Assembly (NCBI GenBank): GCA_964569425.1
Contig: CAZMVD010000014.1
Span: 1-55,434 of the forward strand
Reading direction: 5' to 3'
Source: JACQXM01 sp964569425
GTDB lineage: Bacteria > Planctomycetota > Phycisphaerae > UBA1845
Length of the DNA: 55,434 nucleotides
Below the pieces are notes generated by a model. It searched no databases. It saw only the letters and a list, made by a program, of their open reading frames with translations, and was not told where the DNA came from. This document shows, one piece after another, positions 34,329-43,919 of this stretch (position 1 is the stretch's first letter; every line of letters begins with the position of its first letter). The translations under genes were made by a program, and so were the position numbers.

Positions 34329-36152
34329 ATGAAAACCACGCTTGTTTCCACCTACACGCATCCCATCGCCCTGGGTCTGAGGTATGTCTCGGCGTACCTC
34401 AAAGCGGCCGGCCAGGATGTGCAGATGCTGTTCCTGTCTTCGAAACGGGACACGGCACGGGCGGATTTTTCGCCCGAGCTGCTCGATGATTTCGTGTCCC
34501 ACTGCCGGGACAGCGATCTGATCGGCATGAGCCTGATGACCAACACGTACCATCGCGCATGCGTGCTGACCGAGCGGCTGCGTGCGGCGGGCATCAAGGC
34601 GCCGATCATCTGGGGGGGCACCCACCCGACGGTGGCGCCGGATGAGTCGCTGGACGTGGCGGACATCATCTGCGTGGGCGAAGGTGAAGAACCGCTGCTT
34701 CAGCTGGTGGAAACGCTGGAAGCCGGGAAGGACCCGACGGACATCGGCAGTCTGGGCTTCCGGGAGGGCGGTCCGTTCGGAAACCTGCGGCGCATCCGCA
34801 ACGATGTGCGGCCGCTGGAGCGCGACCTCGATGATTATCCCTTCCCCGACTATGAACTCGAAACCCATTGGGTCGCAGACGGCGACCGGATGACCGCGGC
34901 CCACCCGGCCAACCTGCGCGGAACGCTGCACCGGCTGCGCATCGAGACGACCCGCGGCTGCCCTTATCCATGCACATTCTGTAACAACGCGGCGCTGCTG
35001 AAGGTGTACAAGGGTAAGGGTTCGTGGGTACGGAAGCGTTCGGCCGAAGACGTGATCGCCGAGATCAACAAGGCGCGAAAGGCGTTTCCGACGATCGAGT
35101 CGGTCAATATCGTCGACGACCTGTTCTTCGTCCGCAGCGAGGAGGATATCGAGGACTTTGCGATCAAGTACAAGGAGCAGGTGAATCTGCCGCTCGAGAT
35201 GGACGCCTTTCCGAACACGATCACCGAAGCGAAGGTGCGCTCGCTCACCCGGGTGCCCATCGACCTGATCAGCATGGGCATTCAGAGCGGCAGCCCGGAC
35301 ACGCTCCAGAACATCTATCGTCGACCCACCAAGATTCCGCAGATTGTCGCAGGAATTGATATTTTCAAGAAGTTCAAAATCCGCGCCGAGTATCATTATA
35401 TCATCAGCAATCCGTACGAGCCTGATCAGAACGTCATCGAGACCATGCGCTTCATCGCCGACCACCATCAGGGTCCGGCGGTGCTGCGGGTGTTTCCACT
35501 CATGTTCTACCCCGGCACGCCGCTGTACGACCAGGCCAGGCAGGACGGGCTGATCAAGGACCGTGACCACGCTGCGTACGAATACATGTACACCGGCAGC
35601 CTGCAATTCACGAAACACGATTACCTGGCCGTGTGGCTGCGGCTGGTGCTGCACCTCAAGAACATGGGCTTGCCACGCTGGGTGTGCCACCGCATTATCG
35701 ACCTTTCGACACATCGGCTGACACGGCGGTTGATCGACCGAAAGTGGTTTGGTCCGTTGGCCTTCGGGATGTACCAGGCGGGCCGCAAGATCGCGCGCAA
35801 CCTGATTTACCAGCCGTTTATCCGGCCGCTCAAGTATCTGCGGCGCAAGCCGCGCTATCACCAGGTGTTCCCGGAGGACGAAGTGACCCTTCCGCGCAAC
35901 AACATGGGCATGGGTGCTGACGCCTCGCGTCCCCCCGCGGGGGCGGAAACCGGCGCGGATCGCCGGCACAAGCGCGCGTACCTGCGGAACAGCGATCCCG
36001 CGGCGCGCTGGGTTCCCGACCGGGTGAACCGCCACGCGCTGCGATACCGCAAGCCGCTTGACAAAGACGCCCTGCACGCGGTGATGGAGAGCGAAGAGGT
36101 TCAGGCGGCCACGCGGAACGTGAAGCTGACGGTGGTGGCACCGCGCGCCTAG
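34329..36152 (+). CDS. B12-binding radical SAM protein
   Basis: 607 aa. N-terminal cobalamin-binding Rossmann half (about 1-155; MSLMTNTYHRACVLTERL, PIIWGGTHPTVAPDE, CVGEGEEPLLQL), then the radical SAM core with CPYPCTFC (CX3CX2C, [4Fe-4S]/SAM) and EMDAFPNTITEAKV. The C-terminal third (about 450-607) is basic and matches no domain I know. Class B methylases and related cyclases share this layout; the product cannot be assigned. AGGAG precedes the ATG. Flanked by unrelated genes, so no pathway hint. Confidence 0.9.
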   Translation: MKTTLVSTYTHPIALGLRYVSAYLKAAGQDVQMLFLSSKRDTARADFSPELLDDFVSHCRDSDLIGMSLMTNTYHRACVLTERLRAAGIKAPIIWGGTHPTVAPDESLDVADIICVGEGEEPLLQLVETLEAGKDPTDIGSLGFREGGPFGNLRRIRNDVRPLERDLDDYPFPDYELETHWVADGDRMTAAHPANLRGTLHRLRIETTRGCPYPCTFCNNAALLKVYKGKGSWVRKRSAEDVIAEINKARKAFPTIESVNIVDDLFFVRSEEDIEDFAIKYKEQVNLPLEMDAFPNTITEAKVRSLTRVPIDLISMGIQSGSPDTLQNIYRRPTKIPQIVAGIDIFKKFKIRAEYHYIISNPYEPDQNVIETMRFIADHHQGPAVLRVFPLMFYPGTPLYDQARQDGLIKDRDHAAYEYMYTGSLQFTKHDYLAVWLRLVLHLKNMGLPRWVCHRIIDLSTHRLTRRLIDRKWFGPLAFGMYQAGRKIARNLIYQPFIRPLKYLRRKPRYHQVFPEDEVTLPRNNMGMGADASRPPAGAETGADRRHKRAYLRNSDPAARWVPDRVNRHALRYRKPLDKDALHAVMESEEVQAATRNVKLTVVAPRA

Positions 36153-36338
36153 GCGCCGGCGTATCGGCCCCGTTCGACCACGACCAGTGGGGGCAATTTC
36201 CAGCGCCCATCGCGCCGGCAATGCTCGTGCTTCCGGGCACCGAACAGACGGGCAAAGCCGGTCGCGTTGGACGGCATCACGCAAACCCGTTCGGTCGGCA
36301 TCGCCCCCGAGGCGATGGAGACTGGCGAGTGGTTCGGG

Positions 36339-36367
36339 TTTACACCTACTTTCCCCTCTGCTATAGT
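36339..36367 (+). promoter_or_regulatory. Candidate sigma-70 promoter for the DEAD-box helicase
   Basis: TTTACA (36339-36344), 17-bp spacer, TATAGT (36362-36367), each 5 of 6 to consensus. Transcription should start near 36374, about 30 nt before the ATG. Confidence 0.6.
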
Positions 36368-36404
36368 CGGTTGAGACTGCGAAGGAGATCGTATCTCTCG
36401 ACCC

Positions 36405-37712
36405 ATGCAAAGACACCTTGAATTACCACAAGCCTTCGCCGAACTGGGCGTTGAAATCCGTTTCCTCAAGGCCCTGCACAAGATGCAGTTCATCGCGCCC
36501 TCGGATATTCAGCGGGGCATGATTCCGCCCGCGTTGACCGGGCGGGATATCCTCGGCCAGGCCCGCACCGGCACCGGAAAAACGGCGGCGTTCGGGCTGC
36601 CGATCCTCCAGCGGATGGATCCGGCGGGACGGCTTCAGGCGATCTGTCTGGTGCCCACTCGGGAACTGGCGGTGCAGGTCACCGCGGAGTTGCAGCGACT
36701 GGCGGAGTTCGCCGACGTGCACGTGGTGGCGGTGTACGGTGGCCAGAAGATGGCCACTCAGGCACATCAACTGGGCCGCAAACCGCACTTCGTGGTCGGT
36801 ACGCCGGGGCGGGTGATGGATTTTCTGCAGCGCGGCGTCCTGCAGATCAACGATATCCGCTTCGTGGTGCTCGACGAGGTGGACCGCATGCTGGACATCG
36901 GTTTCCGGGACGACATCCGGTCGATCCTGTCACGGGTGCAGGCCCCGCACCAGACGATCTTCGTGTCCGCGACCTTGAGCAACGAGATCAAGCAACTCAC
37001 GCGGCAATACATGAAGGACCCCCTCGAGGTCAACGTGTCGCAGGACAAGATGACCGTCGACGATGTGGACCAGTCCTATGTTTCGGTGGAGCCGTATGAC
37101 AAGTTCCACCTGCTGCGGCTGATCCTGCGGCAGGAGGATCCGCCGGTGGCCATCGTGTTCTGCAACACCAAAGCGGCGGCGCGCAAGCTCACCAAGAAGC
37201 TGTTCGACGCGGGCATCGAGGCCACGGAAATTCACGGCGATCTGGAGCAGCGCAAGCGCGACAAGGTGATGCAACGGTTCCGCAAGCACCAGATTCGGGT
37301 GCTGGTCGCGACAGACCTGGCGGCGCGGGGCATCGACGTGAGCGCGATTTCGCACATCATCAATTACGACATTCCCCAGGATTCGGAGGTTTATGTACAC
37401 CGCATCGGTCGCACGGCGCGCATGGGGGCCAAGGGCGTGGCCATAACGTTCGTCACGCGCGAGCAGGGCAAGGAACTGACCGCCGTAGAGATGCTGATTA
37501 ACCGCGAGATTCCACCGCGCGAGGTGCCTGGTTTCGTGCCGCGCCCCCCGCGCGACGAGATGCCCATGACGCCGGCGCGGGAGAGGGCCGGGGCCGCTTC
37601 CGCACCGACGGTTCCACCGCCCGCGTCGATGGGAACGGCGACTACGGTCAAAGCTCCGCCCAAGACGCTGGGCGGTCGATTCCGCCCCTCGCGAAGATCG
37701 CGTCGGCTCTAG
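36405..37712 (+). CDS. DEAD-box-family RNA helicase (DEVD variant)
   Basis: 435 aa. Q-motif region, motif I ARTGTGKT, Ia PTRELA, Ib TPGR, motif II DEVD in place of DEAD, motif III SAT, then RGID and motif VI HRIGRTAR. All are present, so the helicase core is complete. The C-terminal about 60 residues are basic/Pro-rich and may bind RNA. AAGGAG lies 18 nt before the ATG, farther than usual. Likely roles: ribosome assembly or mRNA turnover. Confidence 0.93.
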   Translation: MQRHLELPQAFAELGVEIRFLKALHKMQFIAPSDIQRGMIPPALTGRDILGQARTGTGKTAAFGLPILQRMDPAGRLQAICLVPTRELAVQVTAELQRLAEFADVHVVAVYGGQKMATQAHQLGRKPHFVVGTPGRVMDFLQRGVLQINDIRFVVLDEVDRMLDIGFRDDIRSILSRVQAPHQTIFVSATLSNEIKQLTRQYMKDPLEVNVSQDKMTVDDVDQSYVSVEPYDKFHLLRLILRQEDPPVAIVFCNTKAAARKLTKKLFDAGIEATEIHGDLEQRKRDKVMQRFRKHQIRVLVATDLAARGIDVSAISHIINYDIPQDSEVYVHRIGRTARMGAKGVAITFVTREQGKELTAVEMLINREIPPREVPGFVPRPPRDEMPMTPARERAGAASAPTVPPPASMGTATTVKAPPKTLGGRFRPSRRSRRL

Positions 37713-37793
37713 GCGAAGCTGCCATTCACGCGGAATGGCGCACAGTCGCCAGGAGCCGAAAGATCCCGCTCAGGGCAGGTACGGGCCGTCCAC

Positions 37794-38909
37794 ATGGAAG
37801 AAGGAAATCTGCAAACTTCGTGGGAAGGCGAATTCGACGACGACGCGACCGACCTGACCATCGCGGATGACGACAACGTCGTCGGGTCGCCGGCGGTCGA
37901 ACCGATTTCGGGCGGGGCCGAGAGTGCGCCTGCCCCGCTGGTCCACAAGCACCTCATCCGCAAGCGTGTGGCCGGCCAGCGGTTGGACAAGTACCTGCAC
38001 GACCGCCATCCGCGCATCTCGCGGACATTGCTGCAACGCTACATCAAGCAGGGGCGGGTCCGGGTCAACGGGCTGCCCAGTAAGGCCAGCTATGAACCGG
38101 CGCCCGGCGACGAAGTTGAAATCCAGCTTCCTCCCCCGCCGCCGTGCGAAGTCATCCCCGAAGACCTGCCACTGGACATTATCTACGAAGACGAGTGGCT
38201 GCTGGCCATCAACAAGGCCGCGGGCATGGTGTGCCACCCGGCGCGGGCGACGCAGCGGGGCACGGTGGCCAACGCGGTAGCTTATTATGCGGGTACGCTG
38301 GTGGCGGGGGACGACCCTTTTCGGCCGGGGATCATGCACCGGCTGGATAAGAACACTACCGGCGTCATGCTCATCGCCAAGACCAACGAGGCGCACTGGC
38401 GGGTATCGATGCAATTCGAGCGACGGACGCTGCGCAAGGAATATTTCGCGGTGTGCGAAGGGCGGATCGCGCTGGACGGCGACGTGATCAACAAGCCGCT
38501 GGCGCCGCATCCGGACACGACGGCGCGCATGGTGACGCCGGGCATTCCCGTGCCGCGGCAGGCGATGTTCAAAGAGGCCATCACCGAGTATCGCGTGGAG
38601 AAGCGCTACCGCGGCTACACCACGGTGCGGTTGTTCCCCAAGACCGGGCGGACGCACCAGCTTCGCGTGCACCTGGCCTCGATCGGGCACCCTATGGTCG
38701 GCGACCGATTGTACGGCGGGCATTGGGTGAGCGAACTGGACCTGGCCGGAGCGGGCAGCGCAGAGCCGCTGATCGAGTACCAGGCGCTGCACGCGCGGCG
38801 TTTGAGCCTCATGCACCCCATCCTGGAAAAACCGCTGGAGCTGGAAGCGCCGCTGTCGGAGAGGATCACGAGGCTGATCGACATTCTGGACCGGTCGCGC
38901 TGTTTGTGA
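37794..38909 (+). CDS. RluA/RluD-family pseudouridine synthase
   Basis: 371 aa. An acidic N-terminal extension (about 1-50), an S4 RNA-binding domain (about 60-120; LIRKRVAGQRLDKYLHDRHP, then LQRYIKQGRVRVNG) and the catalytic domain with HRLDKNTTGVMLIAK (the Asp is the nucleophile) and KTGRTHQLRVHLA. It converts uridines of 23S rRNA. The exact target (RluD versus RluC-like) is not decidable. The acidic N-terminal stretch is unusual. Confidence 0.93.
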   Translation: MEEGNLQTSWEGEFDDDATDLTIADDDNVVGSPAVEPISGGAESAPAPLVHKHLIRKRVAGQRLDKYLHDRHPRISRTLLQRYIKQGRVRVNGLPSKASYEPAPGDEVEIQLPPPPPCEVIPEDLPLDIIYEDEWLLAINKAAGMVCHPARATQRGTVANAVAYYAGTLVAGDDPFRPGIMHRLDKNTTGVMLIAKTNEAHWRVSMQFERRTLRKEYFAVCEGRIALDGDVINKPLAPHPDTTARMVTPGIPVPRQAMFKEAITEYRVEKRYRGYTTVRLFPKTGRTHQLRVHLASIGHPMVGDRLYGGHWVSELDLAGAGSAEPLIEYQALHARRLSLMHPILEKPLELEAPLSERITRLIDILDRSRCL

Positions 38910-39069
38910 CAAACGATTGTCACAAAATGAAGCATGAAGCGGTCGGCGGAGAATGGTGCGCCGGTCGGCGGCTTGTGAACGGGGTCCGGCCATCGTACAT
39001 TGTTGCGTGACGGCGGCCCGCGGGAGGACGCCGGCGTGAGTGATTCCCTTGCCAAGGAGCCAGCCAGCC

Positions 39070-40131
39070 GTGCGAAAGGACGCGTACGAATTTCTCAAGG
39101 AGATTCAGGAAACACCCTCGCCCTCGGGGTACGAGCAACCGGTACAGCGCATTGTCCGGCGGCGAATGAAATCCTGCGCGGACAAGATTGAGACGGATGT
39201 ACACGGAAATGTCATTGTCGCACTGAATCCCGAAGGATCGCCCCGGGTGATGCTCGCGGGCCATTGCGACCAGATCGGCCTGATGGTCCGCTACATCGAC
39301 GACAACGGATTCCTTTTCTTCGGCGCCATCGGGGGCATCGACCCGTCGGTCGTGCCCGGTTCGCGGGTGGTGGTGCACACGCGCCACGGGCCGGTGGACG
39401 GGGTCATCGGCCGTAAACCCATCCACGTGCTCAAACCGGAGGAGCGCGGCGCCAAGATCGAGTTGCGCGAGATGTGGATCGACATCGGCGCCAAGAACCG
39501 CAAGGAAGCGCAGGAAGTGGTGAACATCGGCGATCCGGTTACCTTCCGGCTCGAGATGATCCGGCTCGCCAACGACCTGGTGACTTCGCCCGCGTTCGAC
39601 AACAAGTGCGGCACCTTTGTGGTGATGGAAGCGCTGCGCCTCTGCTCGACGAAGAAGCTCAACTGTGCGCTGTTCGCGGTGAGCACGGTGCAGGAGGAAG
39701 TCGGTCTGCGGGGGGCGCGCACGAGTTGCTATGGGGTGGACCCCCAGGCGGGCATTGCGGTCGATGTCACCCACGCCACCGATTACCCGGACATCGACAA
39801 GCGGGTCAATGGCGAGATCAAGCTCGGCGGCGGACCGGCCATCTCCACCGGGCCCAACATCAACCCGCCGCTGGAGCAGCTCATCGTCTCGACGGCCAAG
39901 GCCAGGCGCATTGATATCCAGATGGAGGCCGCGCCGGGCGGCACCGGAACCGACGCCAATGCCATGCAGCTTTCCCGCGCGGGGGTGGCGACGGCGCTGG
40001 TGAGCATTCCCAATCGCTATATGCACACGCAGGTGGAGGTCATCAGTCTTTCCGATCTTGAGTCGGCAGCGCGGCTGATCGCGGAAACCGTGGCGCGGAT
40101 CAACCGACGCACGCAGTTCATTCCTCAATAA
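39070..40131 (+). CDS. M42-family metallo-aminopeptidase (FrvX-like)
   Basis: 353 aa. Metal ligands in LAGHCDQIGLM, SPAFDNKCGTF, TVQEEVGLRGA, VDVTHATD and NRYMHTQVE. These are the di-metal site and tetrahedral TET-type fold elements. GTG at 39070 preceded by AAGGAG was preferred to GTG 39040, whose extra 10 residues show no homology. The RsbU-like gene starts 13 nt downstream. Probably cytoplasmic peptide turnover. Confidence 0.9.
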   Translation: MRKDAYEFLKEIQETPSPSGYEQPVQRIVRRRMKSCADKIETDVHGNVIVALNPEGSPRVMLAGHCDQIGLMVRYIDDNGFLFFGAIGGIDPSVVPGSRVVVHTRHGPVDGVIGRKPIHVLKPEERGAKIELREMWIDIGAKNRKEAQEVVNIGDPVTFRLEMIRLANDLVTSPAFDNKCGTFVVMEALRLCSTKKLNCALFAVSTVQEEVGLRGARTSCYGVDPQAGIAVDVTHATDYPDIDKRVNGEIKLGGGPAISTGPNINPPLEQLIVSTAKARRIDIQMEAAPGGTGTDANAMQLSRAGVATALVSIPNRYMHTQVEVISLSDLESAARLIAETVARINRRTQFIPQ

Positions 40132-40144
40132 GCGAGGTCGCGCG

Positions 40145-41938
40145 GTGGATCGGGCGGCTTCGACAGTCAAAGCTACGGTGATGCAGGGCGGCGCCATCCC
40201 ATTGGAGCGCGGCGTGCCCGTGGCCACGCTACAGGAAGTGCAGGAGTGCTTCGCAGCGCTGGGACGCATGACCGTGGTGGTGTGCAGCGTGGAAGGCGTG
40301 CCGATCACTACACCCACCTGGGGCAGCCGGTTTTCGGCCATGATCGGAACCTCCCCCCTGGGGCAAGGGGAGTTCACGCTGGCCTTGCGGCGGCGCGCCG
40401 CGGCGGTCAGCGATCGGACAACGCAACCGTGCCTGGACGGCATGGTGGTCTACGCGGCGCCGATCGAACACGACGGTAAACGGCTGGCCGTGATCATCGT
40501 GGGAACACGCACTCATGCGCCGCCCGATCGAGACGTTGCGCACGCACTGGCCAGGAAGTACGGCGTGGACGGTGCGGAGCTGGCCGTCGAGGCGTTGCGC
40601 ATCAACCCATTGCGCGGCGGCGCGGTAGAGGACATTCATCGATTCGCGGACGTGCTGGCGCAGTTGATTGCCACACTGTACAGCCGTGCCTGTCGAATCG
40701 AACGGCAGCTCGGCGACCTGCGCGCTATTCACAAGCTTTCGGATCTGCTGGCAGGCACACTGGACTTGCAGGAGATTCTGGACCTGACCGTGCGACAGGT
40801 CGTGGGGGCCATGCCCATCAAGGCGTGCGCCATACGGCTTCTCCACGAGGAAACCGGCGAACTGATCCTCAAGGCCGTGTACAACCTGTCGGAGGAGTAC
40901 CTGCGCAAAGGGCCGGTCACGCTGCGCGACAACGCCATCGACGCGACCGCTTTCGCCGGTGAGACGGTGTATATTGAAGATGCGCCAAACGACCCGCGCA
41001 GCCGCTATCCGGAAAATGCGCGCCGCGAAGGCATTGTGAGCGGGTTGTGCGTACCCATGACCTACCGTGGAGAAACCATCGGGGTTATCCGCGTGTACAC
41101 GGGCCAGCGCTATCGATTCAGTGATTCGGAGGAGGCGCTGGTGCGATCCATCGGTTCGCAGGCGGCGGCGGCGATCACCAACAGCCGGCTCTTCGATCAA
41201 AGCGCCAAGGCGGAGTTTGTGCGCCGTCAAATGAAGTCGGCTGCGGAGATTCAGCGGCGTATGCTGCCGCTCTCGCCGCCGCGGCACGGGCGCCTGACCT
41301 TCGGGTGCGTTTACGATCCGACGCTGGACCTCGGCGGCGACCTGTACGACTTCATCGAACTTCCCGCGGGGCGCCTGGGAGTGTGCATCGCCGACGTGGT
41401 GGGCAAAGGATTGCCCGCGGCACTGCTCATGGCTTCTAATCGCGCGGCGCTGCGCGCTTTCGCGCACAGCACGCGCGCGGTCGGAACTGCGGTGGAGAAA
41501 GTCAACCGCCACATGTTCCGTGAAACGCTGGTCAGCGAATTCACCACCATGGTTTACGGTGTTTTTTCGTCCAACGGGATGGAGTTCGAATACTGCAACG
41601 CGGGACATCCACCACCGATGATCTTCCGTGGCGAGGAGATTCTCGAACTCTCCACCGGCGGCATGGCCATCGGCATCGATCCGCATTATGACTTCGAGAG
41701 CGATCAGGTGGCGCTGCAGGCGGGCGACGTGGTCGTCATGGTCACCGATGGCGTCACGGACGCCATGAACTTCGAGGGCATGCCCTACGGGCGGAGCCGG
41801 CTGCTGGATTCCATCCGGCGCCATCGCGGGCTGCAGTCTCCGCAGCTTGCCGCCCAGCTTCTGTGGGACGTTCGCCGGTTTGTGGGTCTGGCGCACCAGT
41901 CTGACGACATCACCATACTGGTGGCGCGCGTGGATTGA
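40145..41938 (+). CDS. RsbU-like serine phosphatase with PocR-like and GAF sensors
   Basis: 597 aa. N-terminal about 20-185 resembles PocR-type ligand-binding domains (ECFAALGRMTVVVCSVEG; GMVVYAAPIEHDGKRLAVI). A GAF follows (about 200-350; ILDLTVRQVVGAMPIKACAI), then PP2C/SpoIIE phosphatase (about 385-597; LGGDLYDFIE, IADVVGKGLPAALLMA, ATNA-less GHPPPMIF and MVTDGVTDAMN). It would dephosphorylate an anti-sigma-factor antagonist. No such partner is in the window. GTG start; ATG 40182 is an alternative. Starts 13 nt after the M42 gene. Confidence 0.88.
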   Translation: MDRAASTVKATVMQGGAIPLERGVPVATLQEVQECFAALGRMTVVVCSVEGVPITTPTWGSRFSAMIGTSPLGQGEFTLALRRRAAAVSDRTTQPCLDGMVVYAAPIEHDGKRLAVIIVGTRTHAPPDRDVAHALARKYGVDGAELAVEALRINPLRGGAVEDIHRFADVLAQLIATLYSRACRIERQLGDLRAIHKLSDLLAGTLDLQEILDLTVRQVVGAMPIKACAIRLLHEETGELILKAVYNLSEEYLRKGPVTLRDNAIDATAFAGETVYIEDAPNDPRSRYPENARREGIVSGLCVPMTYRGETIGVIRVYTGQRYRFSDSEEALVRSIGSQAAAAITNSRLFDQSAKAEFVRRQMKSAAEIQRRMLPLSPPRHGRLTFGCVYDPTLDLGGDLYDFIELPAGRLGVCIADVVGKGLPAALLMASNRAALRAFAHSTRAVGTAVEKVNRHMFRETLVSEFTTMVYGVFSSNGMEFEYCNAGHPPPMIFRGEEILELSTGGMAIGIDPHYDFESDQVALQAGDVVVMVTDGVTDAMNFEGMPYGRSRLLDSIRRHRGLQSPQLAAQLLWDVRRFVGLAHQSDDITILVARVD

Positions 41939-41982
41939 GCCGCTGGACGCGGTGCGTTTCAGGCTTGCCAAGATTCTGAAAC

Positions 41983-42162
41983 TCAGTTGGCGGACTTGGT
42001 CTCGGCCGGTGGTCGTGCGGACTTGGTCGGCGCTTTCGGCGGTTCAGGCACGAAGAAAGTCATTCCGCATTCACTGCAACGCACACGCTTACCGCGCACG
42101 GTATCGGGGACGCGCAGCACCGCGCGGCAAGTGAGTTTGGGACAAATGAGGGCAATTGGCAT
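41983..42162 (-). CDS. Small MJ0042-type zinc-ribbon protein (59 aa)
   Basis: A 60-codon frame below usual length cut-offs. MPIALICPKLTCRAVLRVP, then GKRVRCSECGMTFFVPE, then a Pro/Lys/Ala tail to TGA. Cysteines C7/C12 and C29/C32 form CX4C-X16-CX2C, and GKRVRCxxCGxxF is the hallmark of the MJ0042 zinc-finger N-terminus. It usually fronts a longer protein; here it stands alone. Function unknown. On the same strand as clpX, 140 nt downstream of it. Confidence 0.65.
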   Translation of the reverse strand: MPIALICPKLTCRAVLRVPDTVRGKRVRCSECGMTFFVPEPPKAPTKSARPPAETKSAN

Positions 42163-42302
42163 GGCCGCTGAGCGACACGACAGGCCGATGGCATGGCAGG
42201 CCCGGTCGTACGCCCTCCTGGGTTACCCAGCGGGCGTGCGAACGACCTGTTCGCGACCACCCGTGGACTACCCTACGATATCGGGCCGGGTAGCGGCGCG
42301 AA

Positions 42303-43592
42303 TCAAGCAGATTCGCGCCGGCGACGCGACTTGGGAGACAACAGCGGTTCTTTGCCTTCGACGACGGCCTCGGTAACCACGTACTTACCGGACTGCGCAA
42401 AATCGGGCAGTTCGTACATGGGGTCGAGCATGATTTCTTCCATGACCCCGCGCAGCCCGCGGGCGCCCGTTTCCCGCTCCAGAGCCCGTTCCGCGATGAG
42501 CCGGAGGGCGTCCGCTGAGAATTCCAGTTCACAGCCTTCATACTCAAAGAACTTGTGATACTGCTTGATGAGCGCGTTGCGCGGTTCGGTGAGGATGCGC
42601 ATCAGCGTGTCGACATCGAGCGGATCCAGTGTGGTGATGACCGGCAGTCGTCCGACCAATTCCGGAATCATGCCGAACTCGACCAGGTCCTCCGGCGAGA
42701 CCTGGGCGAGGATCTCGCGTTCTTCGGTGGTGCGGTCGCGGCGGTCCGCCTCGTTGGAAAACCCGATGGCGCTGCCCCCGATGCGGCGGCGGATGATGTC
42801 CAGCAGCCCGACGAAGGTACCGCCGCAGATGAACAGCACGTGCGTGGTGTCCATCTGGATGTACTGCTGCTCGGGATGCTTGCGCCCGCCCTGCGGGGGA
42901 ATGTTGGAGACGGTGCCCTCGAGCATCTTCAGCAGGGCCTGCTGCACGCCCTCGCCGGAGACATCGCGCGTGATGCTGACGTTGTGCGAGGTCTTACCGA
43001 TCTTGTCAATCTCATCGATGTACACGATGCCGCGCTGGGCCAGCTCCAGATCGAACTCGGCACTCTGGAGCAGCCGTAGCAGAATGTTTTCCACGTCCTC
43101 GCCGACGTATCCGGCTTCGGTCAGCGTGGTGGCATCGGCGATGGCGAAGGGCACGTTGAGCATGCGCGCCAGCGTGCGCGCCAGCAACGTTTTGCCCGAG
43201 CCGGTAGGACCCAACAGGAGTACGTTGGACTTGTCAATCTCGACATCCTCGGCACCGGCGCGATCCAGATGCTGCAAACGCTTGTAATGATTGTGCACCG
43301 CCACGGACATGGTGCGCTTGGCGCGTTCCTGCCCGATGATGTACTGGTTAAGGAACTCGTGGATCTGCCGCGGACTGGGGATATCCGCGACGGAAACCCG
43401 TGCCGTGGAAGTGCGGCGCATTTCCTGCTTGATGATGTTGTGGCAAAGCTCGACGCACGATTTGCAGATGTAGACGTCGCGCGGCCCCTCGACCATCGGG
43501 CCGGCGTCGCGCTGGCCCTTCCCGCAGAAGCTGCACGTTCCGCCGCGTCGCGACCGGTTACCGCCGTTGCCGCTCCCTCGAACCGTGGGCAT
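42303..43592 (-). CDS. clpX: ATP-dependent Clp protease ATP-binding subunit ClpX
   Basis: 429 aa. N-terminal zinc domain with CSFCGK and ICKSCVELC, Walker A LLGPTGSGKTLLART, GYVGEDVENILLRL, Walker B GIVYIDEIDKI, sensor and C-terminal small domain ERETGARGLRGVMEEIML. AAA+ unfoldase that feeds ClpP; no clpP is adjacent here. The N-terminal 18 residues (Gly/Arg-rich) are longer than usual. Followed downstream by the zinc-ribbon gene. Confidence 0.96.
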   Translation of the reverse strand: MPTVRGSGNGGNRSRRGGTCSFCGKGQRDAGPMVEGPRDVYICKSCVELCHNIIKQEMRRTSTARVSVADIPSPRQIHEFLNQYIIGQERAKRTMSVAVHNHYKRLQHLDRAGAEDVEIDKSNVLLLGPTGSGKTLLARTLARMLNVPFAIADATTLTEAGYVGEDVENILLRLLQSAEFDLELAQRGIVYIDEIDKIGKTSHNVSITRDVSGEGVQQALLKMLEGTVSNIPPQGGRKHPEQQYIQMDTTHVLFICGGTFVGLLDIIRRRIGGSAIGFSNEADRRDRTTEEREILAQVSPEDLVEFGMIPELVGRLPVITTLDPLDVDTLMRILTEPRNALIKQYHKFFEYEGCELEFSADALRLIAERALERETGARGLRGVMEEIMLDPMYELPDFAQSGKYVVTEAVVEGKEPLLSPKSRRRRESA

Positions 43593-43628
43593 GGAACACT
43601 CCTAAACGACCAACCGGGGCCGGGCGGC

Positions 43629-43919
43629 TTACTTCGTCGCCTCTCGGCATTCCCGCGCGAGTTTCTCGCGAAGCGCGGCGTACTCGGCGCCGCTCAGCTC
43701 GCCACGCTCGTGCATGGTCCGCAACTGCTCCAGGGAGAAAGCCGGTCGGGTTTCCTGCGGCGCGTCGAATAACCGGCGACGGATGAGCAGCACCGCCCAC
43801 GCTGCCACCAACAAGGCCGCAAGAATGACACCGATCCAGAGCAGCCAAGGGCCCCAATCGGTACCCGATTGCGCCAGGCCCACGTCAACGGACGCCCAAG
43901 CTGTCTTTGACGCGCCCAT
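43629..43919 (-). CDS. Small SHOCT-domain membrane protein
   Basis: 96 aa. Short N-terminus, one helix (WGPWLLWIGVILAALLVAAW, about 22-45), a basic stop-transfer (RRRL) and a C-terminal SHOCT motif (SLEQLRTMHERGELSGAEYA, then LREKLA). SHOCT tails are oligomerisation or tether elements of unknown partners. It ends 36 nt upstream of clpX on the same strand and could be cotranscribed. Confidence 0.82.
   Translation of the reverse strand: MGASKTAWASVDVGLAQSGTDWGPWLLWIGVILAALLVAAWAVLLIRRRLFDAPQETRPAFSLEQLRTMHERGELSGAEYAALREKLARECREATK

Noticed and set aside
34230..36416. 728-aa minus-strand open frame
   Set aside because: Antisense to the radical SAM gene; no protein family features and a His/Arg-rich shadow composition.
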